Shown: one piece after another, positions 1 through 6,850 of the stretch
Numbering within the stretch: the stretch's first letter is position 1
How the letters are laid out: every line of letters begins with the position of its first letter
Assembly (NCBI GenBank): GCA_902800395.1
Contig: CADCEC010000005.1
Span: forward strand, 1-64,000
DNA: 64,000 bases
Direction of reading: 5' to 3'
From: an uncultured Bacteroidota bacterium
Lineage (GTDB): Bacteria > Bacteroidota > Bacteroidia > Bacteroidales > P3
Translations under genes and position numbers: made by a program
Notes under the pieces: generated by a model
The model's input: only the letters and a program-made list of their open reading frames with translations
The model's database searches: none
What the model was told of the DNA's origin: nothing

Positions 1-496
1 CTGCGCCGCCCTACCCCTTCCGCTTCTCTTCCGCTTCTTCGGCGGCTTCGCCGCCTCACTCTCCCCCGCGCTCTCGTGGGCGGCTGGCGCCGCCCCCTCG
101 CCCCCCTCTCCTACACTATGAAATCGCGTCTCTCCGAGACGCACATGGGGATAGGTGTTCCTCTATCCCCAGACTGCGAAAATCAGAGATTTTCTTGTCA
201 GGGGTTATTGAGATTGAGCCTCTCCGAGGCTTGTTTTGTTACCGTCACATGTCATAAACTTTTTTTCTTTTGCCATAATTGCTTAAACGTTTAAGGATTA
301 ATTTATTATCTAATTTTTCGTAATCGATATGAGGGTACAAATATAGGAAACTTTGCCGATATAGCAAAATTATTTTTCGTCCCCTCGTCCCAAAGGGACG
401 TCTCCCAGCCCCGTCAGGGGCGCCAGATCTTAGCCGTGGGCAAGAGGAGTGCCAGTGACACTCCGGGCAGAGTCTTGTGTAGAGCAGCCCACGGTA
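1..496. other. Intergenic region with stem-loops
   Basis: No supported gene. Several clean stem-loops are visible: GCGTCTC/GAGACGC at 126-142 and TGGGGATAG/CTATCCCCA at 146-171. A minus-strand TATATTTG-like promoter element lies near 347-354. A REP-like palindromic element occupies about 386-442. Confidence 0.5.
386..442. repeat. REP-like dispersed palindromic element, copy A
   Basis: Contains the hairpin CGTCCC-aaa-GGGACG at 386-400, then a CCCC/GGGG hairpin followed by a GCGCCAGATCTTAGCCG block. Variants of the same block occur at 3236-3275, 42541-42633 and 54671-54753, always between genes. It is therefore a dispersed intergenic repeat family of this genome. Function unknown; transcription termination or a REP-like role are possibilities. 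Confidence 0.6.
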
Positions 497-709
497 TCAG
501 AAGCACCCCTCACACAGAGCCCCTTCGGGGCGACACATCCCTTCGGTTATTCTATCCATCTCCCGGGCTTGAACCCGTTCCGCCTTGCTCTCCGCCACCG
601 CCCGTTTCACAAATGCCAGACAGCGCTCATGTTCCGCGTTGAAGTCGTCGGCCGTTAGCCGATTCTCGTTGAATTCAAGATGCAGGTCGCTTACAAACTG
701 GATTTTCAT
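497..709 (-). pseudogene. Metallophosphoesterase remnant
   Basis: The first residues, MKIQFVSDLHLEF, are the classic N-terminus of a calcineurin-like phosphoesterase, with the metal-binding D-x-H. After about 17 residues the sequence jumps to a stretch (ADDFNAEHERCLAFV) that resembles a region much further into such proteins, and it stops at 70 residues, far short of the usual 230-280. The metal-ligand GD and GNH motifs are absent. I read it as an internally deleted, C-terminally truncated pseudogene. Its promoter and operator (723-778) appear intact, so a short product could still be made. Confidence 0.6.
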
Positions 710-722
710 AATGACATTTTAG

Positions 723-778
723 TTGTGTTCAAAATAATTGAACACAAGAAAATTTTGAACAATATTTATGCAAAGATA
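723..778 (-). promoter_or_regulatory. Promoter and inverted-repeat operator
   Basis: Read on the minus strand, a TATCTTTG -7 element (771-778) is followed by a perfect 10-bp inverted repeat, TTGTGTTCAA-N5-TTGAACACAA (723-747). An extra TTGTTCAAAA-like half-site lies between them (about 755-764). The repeat sits just downstream of the expected transcription start, the usual place for a repressor operator. It controls the truncated phosphoesterase gene. Confidence 0.6.
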
Positions 779-840
779 CACATTTTCTTTGATATAACAT
801 GGTGGATGATACATCTCCAATACTTTTACACAGTTTCATA

Positions 841-1500
841 TTATCCCTCATGCATTTTCACACAAAATTCCGAAAAGATTTCCTTGTACAGCTCCACCAC
901 CTGTCGCATGGTCCTGATATAACGTTTTAACTTCTCGCCGTTCAAAGGAGAACGCTTACCGTTGAACAAACTGATTTCTTGAAAACTGTCAACAAACTCC
1001 CCATATCCAATCTCCCCTATCTGATATAACAGCAAATCTTCGGCATAGACGTAGTAATACAGATTGCAGAAAGCCTTGAAACCATAATAATCATCGGCCT
1101 CATACACCCTTTCGCAGAATAGTTCCACCATCTCTGGCACAAACCATCCGCCCTTGAACATCTCCAGGTAGTGCCGGTACTCCTTGTATGTCTGTATCGA
1201 CTCGTCAACATCCTCGTCATGAGAGCTCAACAGATCTGTGGGCTTAGTCTCTTTTAGAGACATTTGGTTTAGGATAGCTGCCATCATCTCTGCCTGTTGA
1301 TACGACATGCGTTCCTCGCTCATTGCCAGCTGGCGCAAGTCCATCATGACATGATACCTCCCGTACGTCAGCGTCAGTTGACAGGCAAGCATTGCCTCCA
1401 GCGCCCGCATCCGATGCTTGTATCCGAGCCCGTACTGTGGCCGCAGCTGCCTCACGGTCTCTTCCGTGAAGTATCCCTGGAGTGTTGTTATTTGTCCCAT
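841..1500 (-). CDS. Hypothetical protein, 219 aa
   Basis: Not recognised. The 219-residue product is predicted mostly helical, rich in Tyr, Met, Glu and Leu, with no signal peptide, membrane segment or obvious catalytic motif. The middle (about residues 85-105) is acidic and probably a linker. The ATG at 1500 is the natural start. A 46-bp block upstream (1548-1593) is nearly identical to one upstream of the gene at 2577-2912, so the two are probably co-regulated although a DUF5131 gene on the other strand lies between them. Confidence 0.65.
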   Translation of the reverse strand: MGQITTLQGYFTEETVRQLRPQYGLGYKHRMRALEAMLACQLTLTYGRYHVMMDLRQLAMSEERMSYQQAEMMAAILNQMSLKETKPTDLLSSHDEDVDESIQTYKEYRHYLEMFKGGWFVPEMVELFCERVYEADDYYGFKAFCNLYYYVYAEDLLLYQIGEIGYGEFVDSFQEISLFNGKRSPLNGEKLKRYIRTMRQVVELYKEIFSEFCVKMHEG

Positions 1501-1774
1501 GATTGTGCGTTTGTTATTGTTGGTTTGTATTAATTTGTTTGCGTTTTGTTAAACTTTCTACCCATAAAGTATGGATATTCCGAAAATGTTACACGTCGCA
1601 ATAAAAATGTCTAATTGGACAAAGATGTGGTCGTTTCCAAAATGGAAATAACCACAAAAATAACACTCAATCTTGTAACAATTTCAATTATTACATACCT
1701 TAATATATGAGGAAAGAGAATGTTCGGGCAATAAAACCGGCAGTAATCCGTTAACTAAATGATTATGAGTTGTT
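1501..1774. other. Intergenic region
   Basis: Holds the shared promoter block at 1548-1593 for the minus-strand gene and, to its right, AT-rich DNA that must carry the promoter of the DUF5131 gene starting at 1775. I could not fix that promoter with confidence. Confidence 0.5.
1548..1593 (-). promoter_or_regulatory. Shared promoter/operator block, copy 1
   Basis: This 46-bp block matches 2930-2975 with about four differences. Each copy lies directly upstream of a minus-strand gene of unknown function, in the same orientation. It contains the palindrome CCATA-ctt-TATGG and a TACTTTAT sequence that resembles but does not match the usual TAnnTTTG element. Such conservation outside coding DNA suggests one regulator or alternative sigma factor serves both genes. 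Confidence 0.6.
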
Positions 1775-2518
1775 ATGGCAACCAAGACCACCAAAATAGA
1801 ATGGACCGACAAGACGTGGAACCCCATCACGGGTTGCACCAAGAGGTCTGCGGGTTGTGCACATTGCTATGCCGAGGTTATGGCGCGACGGCTAAAAGCC
1901 ATGGGGTTGGAGAAATACCGCAACGGTTTCGGGCTGACGCTGCATGAAGACGACCTGGGGGAACCTATGCAATGGCGCAAGCCGCACAACATCTTTGTCT
2001 GCTCCATGAGCGACATCTTCCACGAGGAAGTGCCCTTCGAATTTGTCGACCGCATCATGCGGATTATCATGCTGACCCCACAGCACCGCTACCAGATACT
2101 CACCAAACGTGCCGAGCGAATGGCCGAGTATTTCTCCACAAGGCTCGTCCCCCGCAATGTCTGGTTGGGTGTTACGGTTGAGTGCGAGGCCTCCAAGTCG
2201 CGCATCGACTATCTCAGAAAGCTGGATGCCGGCATCAAATTCCTCTCTTGCGAGCCGCTGATAGAGGACTTGGGCGACATGAACCTCGACGGTATCGACT
2301 GGGTCATCGTCGGAGGCGAGAGCGGCCCCCAGGCGCGTCCTATGATGCCGGAATGGGTCATCAACATCAAGCGCCAGGTCGAGCAACAAGGTGCCGCCTT
2401 CTTCTTCAAGCAATGGGGCACTTGGGGCAGCGATGGCGTAAAGCGCAACAAACACGCTAATGGCAAACTCCTCTTTGGCGAAGTCATCCAGCAGATGCCG
2501 GAAAAGGTAGCCGTTTGA
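1775..2518 (+). CDS. DUF5131 (phage Gp37/Gp68) family protein
   Basis: The 247-residue product begins with the family signature WTDKTWNPITGC followed by GCAHCYA, a CX6CX2C-type cysteine cluster at about residues 21-32 that resembles a radical-SAM [4Fe-4S] binding site. Also typical are FVCSMSDIFHE, the ILTKRAERM stretch, WLGVTVE and VIVGGESGPQARPM, which together suggest a TIM-barrel radical-SAM-like fold. Family members are common in phages and mobile elements, often beside a three-Cys-motif partner gene; no such partner is visible here. The biochemical role is unknown. It is transcribed opposite to both neighbours and ends in a strong bidirectional hairpin. Confidence 0.85.
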   Translation: MATKTTKIEWTDKTWNPITGCTKRSAGCAHCYAEVMARRLKAMGLEKYRNGFGLTLHEDDLGEPMQWRKPHNIFVCSMSDIFHEEVPFEFVDRIMRIIMLTPQHRYQILTKRAERMAEYFSTRLVPRNVWLGVTVECEASKSRIDYLRKLDAGIKFLSCEPLIEDLGDMNLDGIDWVIVGGESGPQARPMMPEWVINIKRQVEQQGAAFFFKQWGTWGSDGVKRNKHANGKLLFGEVIQQMPEKVAV

Positions 2519-2548
2519 GTAGTATACAGGTTATGTAATCACACATCT

Positions 2549-2578
2549 GACCATTTTCGTGGATTCACGAAAATGGTC
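2549..2578. terminator. Bidirectional terminator hairpin
   Basis: A perfect 13-bp stem, GACCATTTTCGTG / CACGAAAATGGTC with loop GATT, separates the convergent DUF5131 gene and the 111-residue gene. It is followed by a T-containing stretch on the plus strand. The minus-strand gene's TGA stop lies inside the stem. Confidence 0.75.
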
Positions 2579-2912
2579 ATTTCTTTATATCTCCAACCGT
2601 ATTTTTCATCAAAGTCAATATCCTCCGTCTCGCACTTTGATACGAGGCGGCCTCGTTCAGTATCATGGTGGCTTGAAGATATACCTTTCGGGGTATCGGC
2701 ACGAACCCATCAAAGCCGCCATCAGTTGCCATCATCGGGAACACCGAGGGGTACACCCTGTCTGTCGCCATCACATGCCAACGGACTTTATACACCTCTC
2801 TGCAGTCGTCAATGGTTTGAACATCATCGAGAACCTCCAGTAAGATTGGTGCCATACGCTGTCCTTTCCTCCATTGGAAGAAGGTGTTGTGTTTCTTTAT
2901 TCTGTTTGCCAT
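2577..2912 (-). CDS. Hypothetical protein, 111 aa
   Basis: Not recognised. I chose the ATG at 2912 (MANRIKKHN) over an in-frame TTG two codons upstream. The small protein has a basic N-terminus, a VREVYKVRW-like central segment, and a C-terminal helical part. It shares its upstream block (2930-2975) with the 219-residue gene at 841-1500, which argues for a common regulon. Confidence 0.55.
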   Translation of the reverse strand: MANRIKKHNTFFQWRKGQRMAPILLEVLDDVQTIDDCREVYKVRWHVMATDRVYPSVFPMMATDGGFDGFVPIPRKVYLQATMILNEAASYQSARRRILTLMKNTVGDIKK

Positions 2913-2929
2913 TTCCAATTCCGTTTTTC

Positions 2930-2975
2930 GTTAAACTTTCTACCCATAAAGTATGGCAATTCCGGAAATGTTACA
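2930..2975 (-). promoter_or_regulatory. Shared promoter/operator block, copy 2
   Basis: Second copy of the block described at 1548-1593, with the same CCATA/TATGG palindrome and flanking TGTAACATTT and GTAGAAAGTTTAAC segments. It begins 18 bases upstream of the ATG of the 111-residue gene. Confidence 0.6.
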
Positions 2976-3038
2976 TTTTTCAAAAAATGTACTGCCACCA
3001 TTACTACAACAAATCTGGTAGTGAGTTTGGGACTCTGC

Positions 3039-3071
3039 CGTAATCCTGGAGTAATCCTGCGGTAATCCTGC
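3039..3071. repeat. 11-bp tandem array (GTAATCCTG core)
   Basis: Three consecutive 11-bp units share NGTAATCCTGN: CGTAATCCTGG, AGTAATCCTGC, GGTAATCCTGC. Confidence 0.75.
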
Positions 3072-3103
3072 TTAGGGGGACGGCATACCCTTGCATCGGA
3101 GAT

Positions 3104-3194
3104 GGCAAGCCTTTCGCAAGCACTAGGCAAGCATCTCGCAAGCATTTCGCAAGCCCGTGAGCTTGCCATATCCTTGCCTACACCTTGCCAATGG
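3104..3194. repeat. 11-bp array, direct then inverted units
   Basis: Five direct 11-bp units built on GGCAAGC/CGCAAGC (3104-3158) are followed by three 11-bp units built on the reverse complement CTTGCC (3162-3194). The two halves can pair, so the region could form a cruciform or RNA hairpin. Confidence 0.75.
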
Positions 3195-3235
3195 TATGCG
3201 AAATCGGGCACAAGTGCGGCAGAAGGGTAGGGCAA

Positions 3236-3321
3236 TCCCCAGCCCCATCGGGGCGCCAGGCCTTAGCTGTGGGCATTAACCGACAGTCGCGAGCACCGCT
3301 GAAATAAATCAAATGCAGCGA
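3236..3321. repeat. REP-like element, copy B, with 31-bp segment
   Basis: An AGCCCCATCGGGGCGCCAGG hairpin is followed by CTTAGCTGTGGGC, as in copy A. It extends into a 31-bp segment (3291-3321) that recurs perfectly in inverted orientation at 42333-42363. Confidence 0.65.
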
Positions 3322-3403
3322 GCAAGCCCCCGGTATATGTACACCCTCATCCTCCATCCTTTGCCCACCTTCTCATGACGGGTTCTTCCCCTTATCCCGC
3401 CAC

Positions 3404-3447
3404 GGGTCCTCCTTTGGTGTTCCTTTGGTCCTCCTTGGGTGTCCTTA
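3404..3447. repeat. 11-bp tandem array (TCCTCCTT units)
   Basis: Four 11-bp units: GGGTCCTCCTT, TGGTGTTCCTT, TGGTCCTCCTT, GGGTGTCCTTA. Confidence 0.7.
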
Positions 3448-3607
3448 CTATAGGCAAACTGGATGATTCAGGGTGGAGCATTACACCATGCTTGCCATGT
3501 CGACAAAAATTAATTTGTTTATGTTGTGGAAAAAGCGTAATTTTGCAACGCAAAATTAGCAAGGAAAGCTAACACGGACAACTAATATAAAACGCAGATA
3601 GACAGCC

Positions 3608-3980
3608 ATGGGCAACGAAATACAATTCATATTATACCAGCTTCCCGACGAAGAAGGCAGGATTCAGGTGGTTATCAAAGACGAGACCATTTGGGCTACA
3701 CAAAAAGCAATGGCCCAAATGTTTGATGTCGGAGTACCTGATATCAGCAAGCATCTGAAGAAGAAATTCGAGACAGGTGAACTAGATAAAAACACGACTA
3801 TTTCCAAAATGGAAACTGTCGTAAACAGAGCTATTAGAGGCAACGTGCTAGAGGATGTGGTTGTTTCCCAAATGGAAATAGCCACTCGCACTCAAAGAAT
3901 ACAAACTCTTCAACCCCACGCAGCAAATCGACTCCGACTTCGACAAAGAAGTGAGAGGACTGTTGGAAGGAAGGGAGTAG
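3608..3980 (+). pseudogene. RhuM-family protein, internally deleted and frameshifted
   Basis: The N-terminal part matches RhuM-type virulence proteins: EIQFILYQLPDEEG, then VVIKDETIWATQKAMAQMF and the DISKHLKKKFETGEL segment. The family continues for roughly 300 residues, but here the sequence departs after about residue 95. In another frame, bases about 3890-3980 encode LALKEYKLFNPTQQIDSDFD plus a short tail ending in TAG, which resembles the family's C-terminus. An internal deletion plus frameshift therefore explains the locus. The first frame reads on to 3991. Promoter elements upstream (3514-3545) look intact. Confidence 0.75.
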
Positions 3981-4098
3981 CAAGGGGGTAGTAAGGGCGT
4001 AGCGTAGGCGTTCAGTAGGCAAAGAAGAGGATAAGAAGACTCCAAGAAGAGGGATAGAAGGAAGATAGTAAGAAGGAAGAAACGAATAACGTAATAAG
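3973..4098. repeat. Two abutting 11-bp arrays
   Basis: From 3973 to 4016 four units follow the pattern GGGNGTAGNAA. From 4022 to 4098 about seven units follow a degenerate AAGAAGAGGAT pattern. Both keep an 11-bp step although their unit sequences differ. They fill most of the gap between the rhuM remnant and the KAP NTPase gene. Confidence 0.7.
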
Positions 4099-4118
4099 AA
4101 TCATAACCAATCAGCCAT

Positions 4119-5972
4119 ATGGACGGAAATGCGATAAAAGGAGTTGTTGAAGAGTATCTAGATAAGGAGCTCACCGATTATGCCATAATGATTGATGGTG
4201 TATGGGGTTGTGGGAAATCCTTTTTTGTTGAGAATGATTTGGCTTGCTCTATACGGAACATTGACTGTCCATATATTGAGCCAACCAAGAAATACATCCC
4301 GATTGTCTATAGCTTATACGGCGCTGAGTCTGCTGAGAAGATCCTGTTGGACATCAGACGGGAAATAGCACTTTCCACACTCGAACACGATAACAAAAAG
4401 AAGAAAACATTCCACAAATCCCATCCCTCGAAAACAGAATCGGTAATTTCTACACTCATAGGTGGATTCGCAGACTTTTGGGGTGTCGACAGCAAGCGAT
4501 TACTTCCCTTATTCAATTTGATCAATATCCCCAAAAACATTGTGCTGATTTTCGATGACTTGGAGCGCTCGAAGATGTCTGCCAAAGAGGTCTTGGGTGT
4601 TGTCAACCAGTTTGCCGAAAGAGATAAGAGCAAGGTCATCGTGATTTGCAATGAACCAAAAGATGACAATGAATTCAAACAATTCAAAGAGAAGACAATA
4701 AGATACACCCTGCACTATTCGCCCTCGACGGAAGAGAAGTTCGACAGTATAGTCAAGGAATGGTTCAAGAACAGATCGTCCGCTTATCAGTCATTCCTCG
4801 TGTCCCATAAAACCCTAATTTTGGACATATTCCGACTCGGTGAATGCACCAACTTGAGGACACTTATCTTTATCCTCGACATATTCGAAAAGATTTTCAA
4901 AGAGATATCGGATCGTCAGTTTGCCGACGACTTCCGTAAAGGATATCTTTCGTTTGCATGCATTTATTCGATAGAGTACAAGTCCGGCGCCAGCGCAAGT
5001 GATTTGGATTGGTTGGCCTGTCATACCACTCCATATACTACAGCCACAATTTTCGATATTGCCCGAAGCGGATATGAGCAACCCAACGAAAAGAAAAATC
5101 CTTTCATTGAGAAAATCTCCCGGTATGGCGATTACCTGAGGACATCTTTTTCTTCAAAAGCCATAGCCCGATATATCCAACATGGAGACCTCGACAAACC
5201 CGTGTTTGAGGCTGAAATGAAGAATGAGGAAGAAGAATATATTGAAAAGAGGAAAACTGATTACGGACAGTGTCTCCTCAAAATGATGGATTGGAGGATA
5301 ATTGACGACACCGGTCTCGATAAACTGCTTTCTCGCGTAGAAGACTTTCTCAAGCAAGACCGATACACCCCTTGTGATATCTCTGTTTTGTATGCACGAT
5401 ACCTGGAGTTGAAAATGAACAATATCCGCTGCCTGGATATTGACGATGCTGTCTTCTTCGACGCCATTGATAGGCAAAAGAGCAATTGGACTCTGTTGTT
5501 TGATGGTGATTTGTATAAATGGGAGAAAAAAGACAACCCCTATGATTCCAGGTATGAGAAACTGGAACAGTATATTGTCGACATCAATAACGACTTCCGG
5601 GAAAGACGAAAAGCAGAGAGAAATGGGGAACTATTGAATCTTATCCGAAAGGGCGACCCGGACGAGTACCGGCAATATACAAACCGTATTGACATAGAGC
5701 AGTTGCTATCTCTTCCTGTCAATGAGCTGTGGGAAGCCATATCCCATTCAGACAAGGATATACAGCACCTTTTTGTCAAACAGATGATGGAACTGTTCCC
5801 GTTTGGGACAGACCAACCCGACAAACTTGCTTTCATAGGGCAACTTCTGCCGCATATGCAGGAGGTGCTGGCCGGTGGCCCTTTCGACTTCAAGATGATG
5901 AAATACAAGCCACTTGCATTGCGTCTGCAGCAGATTCTCAAAAGTGCTACCGGAGAGAAAACCGTTCAATAG
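4119..5972 (+). CDS. KAP-type P-loop NTPase, 617 aa
   Basis: Walker A is GVWGCGKS at residues 27-34, and Walker B is IVLIFDDLERS near residues 140-150, with the two acidic residues and following Arg typical of KAP/STAND-like P-loop proteins. VIVICNEPKDD afterwards looks like sensor 1. The C-terminal 400 residues are helical and of unknown function. No membrane segments are evident, unlike many KAP proteins. Such ATPases are frequent in defence islands, where they are thought to sense or signal infection. An HNH nuclease gene (broken here) starts 29 bases downstream, so the two probably formed a two-gene system. Family assignment is fairly sure; the role is inference. Confidence 0.75.
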   Translation: MDGNAIKGVVEEYLDKELTDYAIMIDGVWGCGKSFFVENDLACSIRNIDCPYIEPTKKYIPIVYSLYGAESAEKILLDIRREIALSTLEHDNKKKKTFHKSHPSKTESVISTLIGGFADFWGVDSKRLLPLFNLINIPKNIVLIFDDLERSKMSAKEVLGVVNQFAERDKSKVIVICNEPKDDNEFKQFKEKTIRYTLHYSPSTEEKFDSIVKEWFKNRSSAYQSFLVSHKTLILDIFRLGECTNLRTLIFILDIFEKIFKEISDRQFADDFRKGYLSFACIYSIEYKSGASASDLDWLACHTTPYTTATIFDIARSGYEQPNEKKNPFIEKISRYGDYLRTSFSSKAIARYIQHGDLDKPVFEAEMKNEEEEYIEKRKTDYGQCLLKMMDWRIIDDTGLDKLLSRVEDFLKQDRYTPCDISVLYARYLELKMNNIRCLDIDDAVFFDAIDRQKSNWTLLFDGDLYKWEKKDNPYDSRYEKLEQYIVDINNDFRERRKAERNGELLNLIRKGDPDEYRQYTNRIDIEQLLSLPVNELWEAISHSDKDIQHLFVKQMMELFPFGTDQPDKLAFIGQLLPHMQEVLAGGPFDFKMMKYKPLALRLQQILKSATGEKTVQ

Positions 5973-6001
5973 TAGTATACCGGTTTTACAATCAAGATGC
6001 T

Positions 6002-6706
6002 ATGAAACCCAATAAGCAATATTACGGTGATAGCTGACTAGATTATTTCTGTGCATTTTGCGGTGGGCCGGCAGAGACCGAGGACCATGTCCCGTCACGG
6101 TGCTTTCTTGACAAGCCTTACCCTCCTGAATTGCCGGTCATACCCTGCTGCCATAAATGCAATCACGACTTTTCAATAGACGAAGAGTATGTTTCTTGCC
6201 ACATCGACTGTATGAAAGCCCGCACGGCAGACCCGTCACTAATACAAAGAGTTAAAACCCGTGATACTCTCCTGCACTCTCCAAAGCTACAGGAAAGAAT
6301 TGCGTCTCAAATAAAAGAATATGGCGAGCATCACTTTTTTGATTACGAAAAAGACCGCTTTAAGAACGTCGTCCGTAAGTTGGCATTTGGACATCTTGCA
6401 TTTGAAAACGATTATCTTACTTGGGATAGCATTTTCCTGTTTTCCACGTGGTTGGTTTCTGAGATGACGGAACTCCAGCGAGCAACATTTTTTAAGCCAT
6501 ATAACGGAGACTTGTTGCCTGAAGTCAACAGTCATGGCCTGGAGCACATTCTGCTTTTCGGCAACGCCAATAATGAGACACATTTTACCGCCCCTTGGAT
6601 TACCGTCCAAGAAGGCAGGTATGCATACTGCGTTTCGCCCGATGGCAATAGAGTTAAATTTGTAATTGCTGATTTTGTTGCCGTGGAAGTATATGTGAAT
6701 CAATAG
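6002..6706 (+). pseudogene. HNH endonuclease interrupted by an in-frame TGA
   Basis: An ATG at 6002 opens a frame reading MKPNKQYYGDS, then TGA at 6035-6037, and the same frame continues as LDYFCAFCGGPAETEDHVPS, then PVIPCCHKCNHDFSIDEEYV. CxxC, the DHVPS segment and CxxCN are the zinc-binding and catalytic elements of an HNH_5-like nuclease. No ATG, GTG or TTG occurs between the stop and a TTG at 6131, which lies after the catalytic DH. A TGG to TGA change (Trp to stop) would explain it. The rest of the frame (to 6706) is open. The gene directly follows the KAP NTPase, so its loss may have disarmed that system. Confidence 0.75.
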
Positions 6707-6850
6707 CATCCAAAACCATACGGAGCCTTGTTCGTCAAATGGAGAAGGTATCTGGGAAATACCGTTTTTTGCAAATCCGACATAATTATTATATAGGTAT
6801 ACAATAAAAAATTTTTTTTTGCGTTTTACCTTATCGAAAATAAGGTAAAA
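6707..6850. promoter_or_regulatory. Leader with 11-bp inverted repeat before the defence operon
   Basis: A perfect inverted repeat, TTTTACCTTAT-cgaaa-ATAAGGTAAAA (6824-6850), ends exactly at the ATG of the first methyltransferase. It could be an operator for autoregulation or a hairpin masking the start codon. No convincing TAnnTTTG element is visible; a T-run ending in TTG precedes the repeat. Confidence 0.65.

Larger units (their letters stand above)
2976..3607. other. Intergenic region with 11-bp repeat arrays and a REP element
   Basis: No gene supported. Contains three separate 11-bp-period arrays (3039-3071, 3104-3194, 3404-3447), a REP-like element (3236-3321), and the promoter of the rhuM remnant: TTTG at 3514-3517 and TAATTTTG at 3538-3545, with spacing right for a Bacteroidetes -33/-7 pair. 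Confidence 0.6.

Noticed and set aside
6035-6037. TGA as a sense codon (Trp or selenocysteine)
   Set aside because: TGA ends many other genes here (for example at 8916, 12032 and 14751), and no selenocysteine-insertion hairpin is apparent after it.
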